Below, piece by piece: positions 1 through 5,565 of a DNA stretch of 6,309 bases. Positions within the stretch are counted from its first letter, which is position 1; each line of letters begins with the position of its first letter. The notes under the pieces were generated by a model, which was not told the DNA's origin, did no database searches, and saw only the letters and a list, made by a program, of their open reading frames with translations. The translations under genes were made by a program, and so were the position numbers. Source of the stretch: Anaerolineales bacterium UBA832 (GTDB lineage Bacteria; Chloroflexota; Anaerolineae; Anaerolineales; UBA11657). The stretch lies in NCBI GenBank assembly GCA_002296125.1, contig DBHI01000089.1, forward strand, positions 11,556-17,864, read 5' to 3'.

Positions 1-26
1 TGCTCTATCCACTGAGCTACAGGGGC
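1..26 (-). tRNA. tRNA 5' half, probably tRNA-Arg (partial, cut by window edge)
   Basis: Read on the minus strand, the first 26 bases are the start of a tRNA. The acceptor strand is GCCCCTG, then TA (positions 8-9), a D-stem GCTC, a D-loop AGTGGATA, the pairing D-stem strand GAGC, and A26. The anticodon arm, T arm and 3' end lie outside the window. This 5' half resembles bacterial tRNA-Arg genes, but the anticodon cannot be read, so the identity is an inference. The gene begins only 28 bases after the stop codon of the PHP gene on the same strand, and I see no hairpin terminator between them. It may therefore be transcribed together with that gene or from a promoter inside it. Confidence 0.85.
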
Positions 27-54
27 TAATTTGATTCTTCCATACGCGTCATTA

Positions 55-729
55 CTACAAATTTATCTGCAATTTACTCATAAAATTAACTAAAACAGCC
101 CAACGAGAAGCTAATCGTACCAAAGGAGTTGACCTCTTAATATCGTAACGAGCATGTTCCAATTTATCAATGAATTGGTCAGATGATTTAAATGATTCCA
201 TTAACATTGTAGATCGACCAACTTCATAATAAGTATGAGCATCTGAACCAACTGTTGATAACAGATCATGTGACTTAGCAAACATATGTGCTTTCCGATT
301 CATTGATGAACTTAAAGTACGTGAATTAAAAACCTCTATACCATCTACGTAAGGCGCAACCAATTCCAAATCGTGATCTGCCCAAAAACCCCTACGATGA
401 TAATCAAAGGGATGAGGTACAATAACAACTGATCCCTGCTTTCTACAGAGTTCAATAGTATCAATTGGATGTAGGTCTGATGGAATTTCACTCTGAATAA
501 ACAGAACTAACAATTCACCTTTTGTGGTCATTACCTCTACACCTGGAATAATTAATTCTGGTAGATTCATTGCCATATCTAAAGCACCTCTTACTTCATT
601 ATGATCAGTAACACACAAACGATCAATACCCTTCTTACAAGCTTCATCAACAAGTCGCTTAGGGTCCATTAAACAATCATTAGAATAATTAGTATGACAA
701 TGTGTTTCTACTTTAATATTGTTCATCAC
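55..729 (-). CDS. PHP-domain metal-dependent phosphoesterase
   Basis: This is a complete 224-residue PHP-fold protein. PHP hydrolases use a cluster of two or three metal ions to cleave phosphate esters. The metal-ligand motifs appear in the usual order: H-x-H at residues 10-12 (THCHTNYS), D42-H43 in VTDHNEV, E65 in GVEV, H106 in VPHPFDY, and D163/H165 in GSDAHTYYEVGRS. All key ligands are present, so it should be active. It has no signal peptide or membrane segment and is presumably cytosolic. It is close to the stand-alone PHP proteins of about 200-290 residues and lacks polymerase-linked domains. The C-terminal 30 residues are not motif-bearing. Two ATG codons stand in tandem at the start and neither has a clear Shine-Dalgarno sequence. 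It is divergent from the membrane-protein operon and lies just upstream of a tRNA. The substrate (nucleotide, inositol phosphate or another small phosphoester) cannot be told from sequence. Confidence 0.9.
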   Translation of the reverse strand: MMNNIKVETHCHTNYSNDCLMDPKRLVDEACKKGIDRLCVTDHNEVRGALDMAMNLPELIIPGVEVMTTKGELLVLFIQSEIPSDLHPIDTIELCRKQGSVVIVPHPFDYHRRGFWADHDLELVAPYVDGIEVFNSRTLSSSMNRKAHMFAKSHDLLSTVGSDAHTYYEVGRSTMLMESFKSSDQFIDKLEHARYDIKRSTPLVRLASRWAVLVNFMSKLQINL

Positions 730-731
730 TT

Positions 732-760
732 TTGTCTACAATAAATGCTATTCCTATAAC
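732..760 (+). promoter_or_regulatory. Sigma70-like promoter for the plus-strand operon
   Basis: A -35-like TTGTCT (732-737, 4 of 6 matches to consensus) is followed by a 17-base spacer and a -10-like TATAAC (755-760, 5 of 6). Transcription would begin near 767 and give a leader of about 43 bases before the ATG at 810. The spacing is ideal, and the site lies in the only intergenic region ahead of the four-gene operon. In AT-rich DNA such matches also arise by chance. I found no equally good pair facing the PHP gene. Confidence 0.5.
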
Positions 761-809
761 AAGATGGTAAAATTACTGTATTACATATTAAGTAAATCAT
801 ATAACAATA

Positions 810-1193
810 ATGTTTATAAAACAAAGAGAATACATATTTATTGGATTAACAGTTATGATATGTTCGATAATGTTATTCTACATTGCAACAAAATATACAT
901 TTTACATTCCAGTCATAGCTAACACACTGTTCATACTATTATTGATTCCTTTGATTGGAGCCCTAGCATTCATATTAGCAAGTCTAATTGCCTATCTATA
1001 TTTACTACAAACCATTTATCAACAAACGACATTATTGCTTGCTAAACTTCAAAAGCTATCTAAAACAGTACATTTAAACTCTACTGAACAATCCAAAAGA
1101 TTTGACGGTTATTTACATAATATTAGCCAAATATTACACATACCAACCAATATACTAGACATTATCAAAAGACAAATTAGTAGAATAGTATAA
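810..1193 (+). CDS. Small membrane protein of unknown function (127 aa)
   Basis: I do not recognise this protein. It has two strongly hydrophobic stretches, about residues 9-27 and 38-66. The second is long enough for one extended transmembrane helix. A hydrophilic tail of about 60 residues (68-127) follows, rich in K, Q, L and I and probably helical. The short polar hinge between the helices and the positive tail suggest an inner-membrane protein with its tail in the cytoplasm. No cysteine pair, metal motif or catalytic signature is visible. It is the first gene of the operon, 6 bases ahead of the next small membrane gene. No Shine-Dalgarno sequence precedes the ATG. Composition and size resemble small envelope proteins of the DUF948 or phage-holin-like kind, but this is resemblance only. 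Its reality is supported by the uninterrupted frame, the promoter upstream and the tight fit with the following genes. Confidence 0.65.
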   Translation: MFIKQREYIFIGLTVMICSIMLFYIATKYTFYIPVIANTLFILLLIPLIGALAFILASLIAYLYLLQTIYQQTTLLLAKLQKLSKTVHLNSTEQSKRFDGYLHNISQILHIPTNILDIIKRQISRIV

Positions 1194-1199
1194 GATAAC

Positions 1200-1403
1200 A
1201 TGTTTAAAAATACACAAAAACAGACCACAATTTTATCAGGTATTATAGGTGCAATATTCGCCATATGGTTAATTAATCTCATTAATGAAAAAAATAAAGA
1301 TGAGTACGACAATATAAAAATGACACCAAAAAACATCCTGAACTTAGCTATGGAATTAATAAAGACAGTAAGAAATTTTCTCTACACTATGGATAACAAA
1401 TGA
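1200..1403 (+). CDS. Small single-pass membrane protein, YtxH-like in architecture (67 aa)
   Basis: This 67-residue product has a short basic N-terminus, one glycine-containing hydrophobic segment at about residues 11-28 (SGIIGAIFAIWLINLI), and a charged, probably helical tail. This is the layout of YtxH-type small membrane proteins, which have a glycine-rich helix near the N-terminus, but I cannot assign it to that family. It starts 6 bases after the previous gene. Its TGA stop overlaps the ATG of the CoaBC-like gene in an ATGA junction (1400-1403), which usually means translational coupling. That argues the frame is real despite its shortness and the lack of a clear ribosome binding site. 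In some Firmicutes a DUF948 gene sits next to a ytxH gene, and this pair has a loosely similar look. Confidence 0.6.
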   Translation: MFKNTQKQTTILSGIIGAIFAIWLINLINEKNKDEYDNIKMTPKNILNLAMELIKTVRNFLYTMDNK

Positions 1404-2659
1404 CTGTCAACAACTGGAATATATCCAAACCAACTCCTTCAATATTAAGTGATCATGACGTCTACTTAGATGGAGACGAACTTAAAAACAAGAAAGTAGC
1501 TCTGATGGTAACTGGTGGAATTGCAGCAATGAAATCACCTTTAATTGTTCGTGCACTAAGAAAAAAAGGTGCTGTAGTAACAGTATTCACATCTAAAGAA
1601 TCTCTAAAATATACTACTATTGATGCATTAGAATGGAGCTCTGATAACCAGGTGATCAGTACACTAACCCCAGCATCTGAACACCTTAACAACAATCAAC
1701 CATTTGATGTATATTTGATTGCTCCTGCAACCTATAATACTATCAACAAAATTGCTTGTGGAATAGCGGATAATTCTGTTACTACTGCATTAGCAGTAGG
1801 TATTGGTGCCATGGAACAGGGAAAATCTCAAATAATCATTACACCTACTACACATGGAATGCTACACAATTCATTACTAACAAAATCACTGCAACGACTC
1901 AAAAAAATGGGTGCTCATATTATCAAACCTCGGGACGAAGACGGAAAACATAAACTACCTGATGAAAAACAAATAGTAACTGAAGTGATCCGTACAACAA
2001 GTAATTCGCCTTTAAGAAACATACCCTTAATTGTTACAGGCGGTCCTATTCCATCTCCTATAGATGATGTAAGAGAACTATCAAATATATTTACTGGGCA
2101 ATTAGGATCTATAATTGCAGTAGAATTATATAAGCAAGGTGCAGATGTAATACTAGTACAAGGACCAAAAACAGTACAATCCCCTGATTTTCTACCAACT
2201 ATTACTACTGATACAGTAAATGACTATATAAATACAATTACATTGATGTTAACGGAAAAACAATATTATGCAGGAATATTTAGTGCAGCAGTAGCTGATT
2301 TCCAACCAACGACAAAACTATCAGGCAAAATATCAAGCAGTAAAAAAATCTCAATAAATTTTCAGCCAACTCAAAAACTTATATCTATCATCAAAAATCA
2401 ATTTCCCGATCTATACATGATTTCATTTAAATATGAACATAATATTTCACATACAAAACTAATCTCAAAAGTCAACACACGTATTAAAGAAGGATATCCT
2501 GCAATAATAGCTAACTCTGGTAATGACAAAAGTGAGATGGATGAACAAGTTGCCTACCTTGTAACTAACAAATCAAATAAAACACAAAAAGCCGTAGGAA
2601 AACTATCTATTGCCAAAATGATAATCTCTCACCTTGAAGAACAAATACGGTCAAGATAA
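1400..2659 (+). CDS. CoaBC (Dfp)-like flavoprotein with altered decarboxylase site
   Basis: This 419-residue protein has the two-domain layout of bifunctional CoaBC, which makes 4'-phosphopantetheine precursors for coenzyme A. The N-terminal flavoprotein domain (about 31-195) has VTGGIAA (38-43) and APATYNTI (108-115), equivalent to the FMN-binding PASANT motif. H95 stands 13 residues before that motif, as the catalytic His of CoaC does. The C-terminal ligase-like domain (about 207-412) has VTGGPIPSPIDDVRELSN (212-229), AAVADFQP (296-303), GKISSSKK (309-316) and IIANSGNDKSEM (369-380). Unlike classical CoaBC, the PxMNxxMW motif is replaced by PTTHGML (149-155, His where Asn is expected). The active-site Cys clamp is replaced by DEDGKHKLPDEK (179-190), and the only cysteine is C120. 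About 30 extra residues precede the flavodoxin-like core. It may be a paralogue acting on another substrate. Its start overlaps the preceding stop and it is followed 7 bases later by the hydrolase gene. The family is certain; the reaction is not. Confidence 0.8.
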   Translation: MTVNNWNISKPTPSILSDHDVYLDGDELKNKKVALMVTGGIAAMKSPLIVRALRKKGAVVTVFTSKESLKYTTIDALEWSSDNQVISTLTPASEHLNNNQPFDVYLIAPATYNTINKIACGIADNSVTTALAVGIGAMEQGKSQIIITPTTHGMLHNSLLTKSLQRLKKMGAHIIKPRDEDGKHKLPDEKQIVTEVIRTTSNSPLRNIPLIVTGGPIPSPIDDVRELSNIFTGQLGSIIAVELYKQGADVILVQGPKTVQSPDFLPTITTDTVNDYINTITLMLTEKQYYAGIFSAAVADFQPTTKLSGKISSSKKISINFQPTQKLISIIKNQFPDLYMISFKYEHNISHTKLISKVNTRIKEGYPAIIANSGNDKSEMDEQVAYLVTNKSNKTQKAVGKLSIAKMIISHLEEQIRSR

Positions 2660-2666
2660 AAACTAT

Positions 2667-3512
2667 ATGTCAAAATATATTGTATGTCTAACTTTTGATT
2701 TCGATGTAATGTCAGGCCACATTGCACGTGGTAGAATCACACCAACACCAATATCTCGTGGAGAATTCGGCATTATAGGAGCACAACGAATAGTATCCTT
2801 ACTAAAAAAATATGACATTACATCAACATGGTTTATTCCTGGATTTACCATTGAAACTTATCCACAAATTTGTAAAGAGGTTGTGAAGCATGGACATGAA
2901 ATTGCTCATCATGGATGGACACATGTGCCACCTGGATCAATGAATCGTGACCAAGAAGAGTCTGAAATAATTCGAGCTAATGAGGCTATAATGAACCTTT
3001 GCGGACAAAGTGCACAAGGTTATCGATCTCCAGCATGGGACTTAAGTCCTAACACTCTAGAACTTTTAATAAAACACAATTTTTATTATGAAAGTTCAAT
3101 GATGGGTCATGACTACTTACCTTATCGCGTGCGCCAAAATGATGTGATAAATTTACAAAAAGCAATGCAATTTGGTAATAAAACGTCATTAATCGAAATG
3201 CCAATAAGCTGGTCACAAGATGACCATCCGCACTTTGAAATGAGAAATGATCTCAACAGATCAGGTCATCGTAATGCAAACAGCGTACTTGAAAATTGGA
3301 TAGATGATTTCATATACATGACACAAATTACAAATTGGGGCATCATTACATACACGTGCCATCCTTATGTAATTGGAAGAGGACATCGTATGCTAATGCT
3401 AGAAAGATTGATCACAAAACTCAAAGAGTTAGGGGCATCATTTATGCGAATGGATGCAGCTGCCAATATATACGACAATCTAGAACCATTACAAACACAA
3501 ACTAAATACTAA
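2667..3512 (+). CDS. NodB-fold polysaccharide deacetylase/PuuE-like amidohydrolase
   Basis: This 281-residue protein belongs to carbohydrate esterase family 4, whose members use a divalent metal to hydrolyse amide (often N-acetyl) bonds. Motif 1 is LTFDFDV (D11, D13). Motif 2 is HHGWTH, with H82 and H86 as the metal pair. Motif 3 is YRSPAWD with R120, and the last motif is CHPYVIGRGHR with H232. The HGWxH and HPxxIGRxxR forms are typical of the HpPgdA/PuuE (allantoinase-like) branch rather than secreted chitin deacetylases. There is no signal peptide, so it should act in the cytosol on a soluble substrate. I chose the ATG at 2667 because the core begins at once with SKYIVCLTFDFD. An in-frame TTG at 2634 would add 11 poorly conserved-looking residues and overlap the upstream gene. 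It is the last gene of the operon and its 3' end overlaps the convergent kinase gene by 11 bases. The substrate is unknown. Confidence 0.88.
   Translation: MSKYIVCLTFDFDVMSGHIARGRITPTPISRGEFGIIGAQRIVSLLKKYDITSTWFIPGFTIETYPQICKEVVKHGHEIAHHGWTHVPPGSMNRDQEESEIIRANEAIMNLCGQSAQGYRSPAWDLSPNTLELLIKHNFYYESSMMGHDYLPYRVRQNDVINLQKAMQFGNKTSLIEMPISWSQDDHPHFEMRNDLNRSGHRNANSVLENWIDDFIYMTQITNWGIITYTCHPYVIGRGHRMLMLERLITKLKELGASFMRMDAAANIYDNLEPLQTQTKY
3502..3512. other. Overlapping convergent gene ends
   Basis: The plus-strand TAA of the hydrolase gene (3510-3512) lies 11 bases beyond the last base of the minus-strand kinase gene, whose TAG is at 3502-3504. The two operons therefore meet tail to tail with their coding ends overlapping. 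There is no room for an intrinsic terminator outside coding sequence, and I saw no GC-rich hairpin with a T-run nearby. Confidence 0.9.
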
Positions 3513-4356
3513 TCAAATCTTCATCAACAATAGAAGGTACACTTTTTAGACCTTGACCAGTTACTGACTTAGAGGCTAATTGAATCGCTAATTTAGAGGC
3601 TAAATTCACATTATTAGTATAATTATAAAGTATAAAAAATGCTGAAGCAAAAACATCTCCTGCCCCTGTAGAATCAACCAAGTGCATTTTAGGTGCCGCA
3701 AATGAAAACTTGCTAGATCCTTCATAAATCGTCACACCATTTTCAGCTTCGGTTACTATTAACATATGCACAATTTCAACAAGCTTGTCAATATAATCCC
3801 AATCACCTTCAACATCCTCGATACTCAATACTACAACATCTACTTCTGAAAGATCAGACAATCTATCAGAAAAATCACTTCTAAAAACCCTTCCCTTATC
3901 ATCAAATTGACGCAACCATCCCTGTAAAGTCACGCCAACAAATGTATTCGTAAGCTGATGAACTATTGACTGATCTACATCATTAATCAATGGGCCAATA
4001 TGTACAATGGGGGCTGACAACCAATGATTTGGAATACTATCAAACCGCAAGGTAGAACACCTACTTTTTAAATATTGGATTCGACCATTATCTGTATATA
4101 TGTTTTCAAATTCAATGAGTCTATCTGAATGTTGTTTAAAAATACATATTCCTTTATCTTCTAAGAAAGACACATCCAAACATGGATTTATAGCTGATAC
4201 GACACCTACTTTCAAACCAAATGCAGCAGCCATTATTGCACTATATGATGCCGTACCTCCAAGAGAAAATGTTTCACCACAAACATCCCTAGTAATGTTA
4301 CCTATGATTAAATAATCTATAGAACAATCTAGAGGTGAAAGGTTAACTACTGTCAT
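3502..4356 (-). CDS. PfkB/ribokinase-family small-molecule kinase
   Basis: This 284-residue protein of the PfkB family transfers the ATP gamma-phosphate to a hydroxyl of a sugar, polyol or nucleoside. The glycine pair of the substrate region is at SLGGTASYSA (31-40). The C-terminal PfkB signature is VDSTGAGDVFASAF (227-240), with the anion hole GAGD and catalytic base D234. Length is at the short end of the family (usually about 300). The middle holds GVTLQGWLRQFDDKGRV (141-157), which may mark a subgroup. The start ATG is preceded by a weak GGA. The gene lies 55 bases downstream of the inositol-1-phosphate synthase gene on the same strand, probably in one transcript. An inositol or related polyol is therefore a possible substrate; some archaeal PfkB enzymes are myo-inositol 3-kinases. 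This is context only, and the family is too broad to assign a substrate from motifs. Confidence 0.88.
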   Translation of the reverse strand: MTVVNLSPLDCSIDYLIIGNITRDVCGETFSLGGTASYSAIMAAAFGLKVGVVSAINPCLDVSFLEDKGICIFKQHSDRLIEFENIYTDNGRIQYLKSRCSTLRFDSIPNHWLSAPIVHIGPLINDVDQSIVHQLTNTFVGVTLQGWLRQFDDKGRVFRSDFSDRLSDLSEVDVVVLSIEDVEGDWDYIDKLVEIVHMLIVTEAENGVTIYEGSSKFSFAAPKMHLVDSTGAGDVFASAFFILYNYTNNVNLASKLAIQLASKSVTGQGLKSVPSIVDEDLISI

Positions 4357-4411
4357 TACATATCCAATTAAACTCAGTTATTGTAATTTGACTATAGTCG
4401 TATAATCGAAG

Positions 4412-5497
4412 CTAACTAATTCCTTGTATAAATTTCCTAGCCATCCTACGTGCTTCATCATCAGTATATTGTACAGGCGGTGTTTTCATAAAATAAGCAG
4501 AAGCTTCAGTTAAAGGTCCTGCAATCCCTCTATCTAAAGCTATCTTTGCAAAGCGAACCGCATCAATTACTACTCCAGCCGAATTTGGAGAATCCCATAC
4601 CTCCAACTTCAATTCAATATTTAACGGAACATCTCCGAAAGAATGACCTTCCATCCGAATATGACACCATTTTCTATCGGTCAGCCATGGTATATAATCA
4701 CTAGGTCCCACATGTACATTATCATCTCCCAAATCATATGGCAATTGACTAGTTACAGCTCTAGTCTTAGATCGTTTTTTTGATTCTAATCTATCCCTGT
4801 CAAGCATGTTATAAAAATCCATATTACCACCAAAATTAAGTTGATATGTCCTGTCAAGATGTACACCACGATCCTTAAACAAATTAGCCAATACCCTATG
4901 TGTAATAGTTGCCCCTACTTGACTCTTGATATCATCACCAATAATTGGAAGACCACGAGCAATAAACCTTTCAGACCAATAATCTTGGCTTGCAATAAAA
5001 ACTGGTACACAATTAACAAAAGCACATCCACTTTCTAATATGTGCTCTACATACCATTTTGTCGCCATCTCTGAACCCACTGGCAAATAACTTACTACTA
5101 CATCCGTACGTGTATCTTTTAAAATTTGCGTAATATCATCAGTTGGACCTTGTGCTTTTTTAACTACATCACCTAAATACTTTCCTAAACCATCGTGTGT
5201 CATTCCTCGATTAACAATAACACCCAAATTATCAACATCAGCAAATTTCTTGGTATTATTAGGTTCAGCCCAAATTGCCTCCCCTAAGTCAAAACCCACT
5301 TTACCCTCAACAACATCAAATGCCGCTGAAAAAACAATATCCTTAATATGATAACCTCCTAGATTAACATTCATTAAACCAGGTACTTCTACATCATCCG
5401 TAGAGTTCTTATAGTATTCAACACCTTGAACAAATGATGAAGCACAGTTTCCTACACCTATTATTGCAACTCTTACTTGATCAGTTTGATTGGTCAT
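4412..5497 (-). CDS. ino1: Myo-inositol-1(3)-phosphate synthase
   Basis: This 361-residue enzyme converts D-glucose 6-phosphate to 1L-myo-inositol 1-phosphate using NAD, the entry step to inositol lipids and other inositol compounds. The Rossmann NAD site is at the N-terminus, IIGVGNCASSFVQG (12-25). Further conserved blocks are SYLPVGSE (136-143), NCVPVFIAS (162-170), GDDIKSQVGATITHR (187-201), LNFGGNMDFYNM (220-231) with the following RLESKKRSKT (236-245), and LKLEVWDSPNSAGVVIDAVR (296-315). The catalytic lysines are in the KSQ and KKRSK regions. Length matches the short actinobacterial and Chloroflexi type (about 360) rather than the eukaryotic type of about 510. It starts with the best ribosome binding site in the window. 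It lies between pnp upstream and a PfkB kinase downstream, all on the minus strand. Assignment is firm. What the cell uses inositol for (phosphatidylinositol, thiols or solutes) is not shown here. Confidence 0.97.
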   Translation of the reverse strand: MTNQTDQVRVAIIGVGNCASSFVQGVEYYKNSTDDVEVPGLMNVNLGGYHIKDIVFSAAFDVVEGKVGFDLGEAIWAEPNNTKKFADVDNLGVIVNRGMTHDGLGKYLGDVVKKAQGPTDDITQILKDTRTDVVVSYLPVGSEMATKWYVEHILESGCAFVNCVPVFIASQDYWSERFIARGLPIIGDDIKSQVGATITHRVLANLFKDRGVHLDRTYQLNFGGNMDFYNMLDRDRLESKKRSKTRAVTSQLPYDLGDDNVHVGPSDYIPWLTDRKWCHIRMEGHSFGDVPLNIELKLEVWDSPNSAGVVIDAVRFAKIALDRGIAGPLTEASAYFMKTPPVQYTDDEARRMARKFIQGIS

Positions 5498-5507
5498 AAT
5501 ACTTTCA

Positions 5508-5512
5508 CTCCT
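5508..5512 (-). promoter_or_regulatory. Shine-Dalgarno of the inositol-phosphate synthase gene
   Basis: On the minus strand AGGAG stands 10 bases before the ATG at 5497-5495. It is the only strong Shine-Dalgarno sequence I find before any start in this window and it supports that start. The other starts have at best a lone GGA or nothing. Confidence 0.75.
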
Positions 5513-5516
5513 AATA

Positions 5517-5544
5517 ATTGTATAAGATGATCACTACATATGAA
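5517..5544 (-). promoter_or_regulatory. Possible promoter for the synthase-kinase pair
   Basis: On the minus strand TTCATA (5544-5539) and TACAAT (5522-5517, 5 of 6 matches to the -10 consensus) are separated by 16 bases. Transcription would start within about 10 bases and the Shine-Dalgarno would lie close to the 5' end of the RNA. It sits in the 68-base gap after pnp. The -35 match is poor, so read-through from pnp is equally possible. Confidence 0.28.
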
Positions 5545-5565
5545 CATAATGAGTCCAATAAACCG

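Noticed and set aside
719..922. Plus-strand frame of 67 codons overlapping the start of the operon
   Set aside because: It overlaps the promoter and the 127-residue membrane protein in another frame, and is rich in Y, N, K and H as random AT-rich frames are.
1109..1336. Minus-strand hydrophobic frame of 75 codons
   Set aside because: It is antisense to the two small plus-strand membrane genes; hydrophobic codons mirrored in AT-rich DNA often yield this. The plus-strand genes fit the operon spacing.
2634..2666. Extended TTG start for the NodB-type hydrolase
   Set aside because: It has no ribosome binding site, overlaps the upstream gene by 26 bases and adds no recognisable sequence, whereas the ATG at 2667 begins right at the conserved core.
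3569..3603. Direct repeat TTAGAGGCTAA at 3569-3579 and 3593-3603
   Set aside because: The copies are exactly 8 codons apart and encode the two LASK segments of the kinase's C-terminal helix, so this is local codon and helix repetition rather than an element.
4388..4406. TTGACT and TATAAT close together with the palindrome GACTATAGTC in the kinase-synthase gap
   Set aside because: The spacing between the boxes is only 7 bases, they face the wrong way for either gene, and a 10-base palindrome is not unusual in AT-rich DNA.
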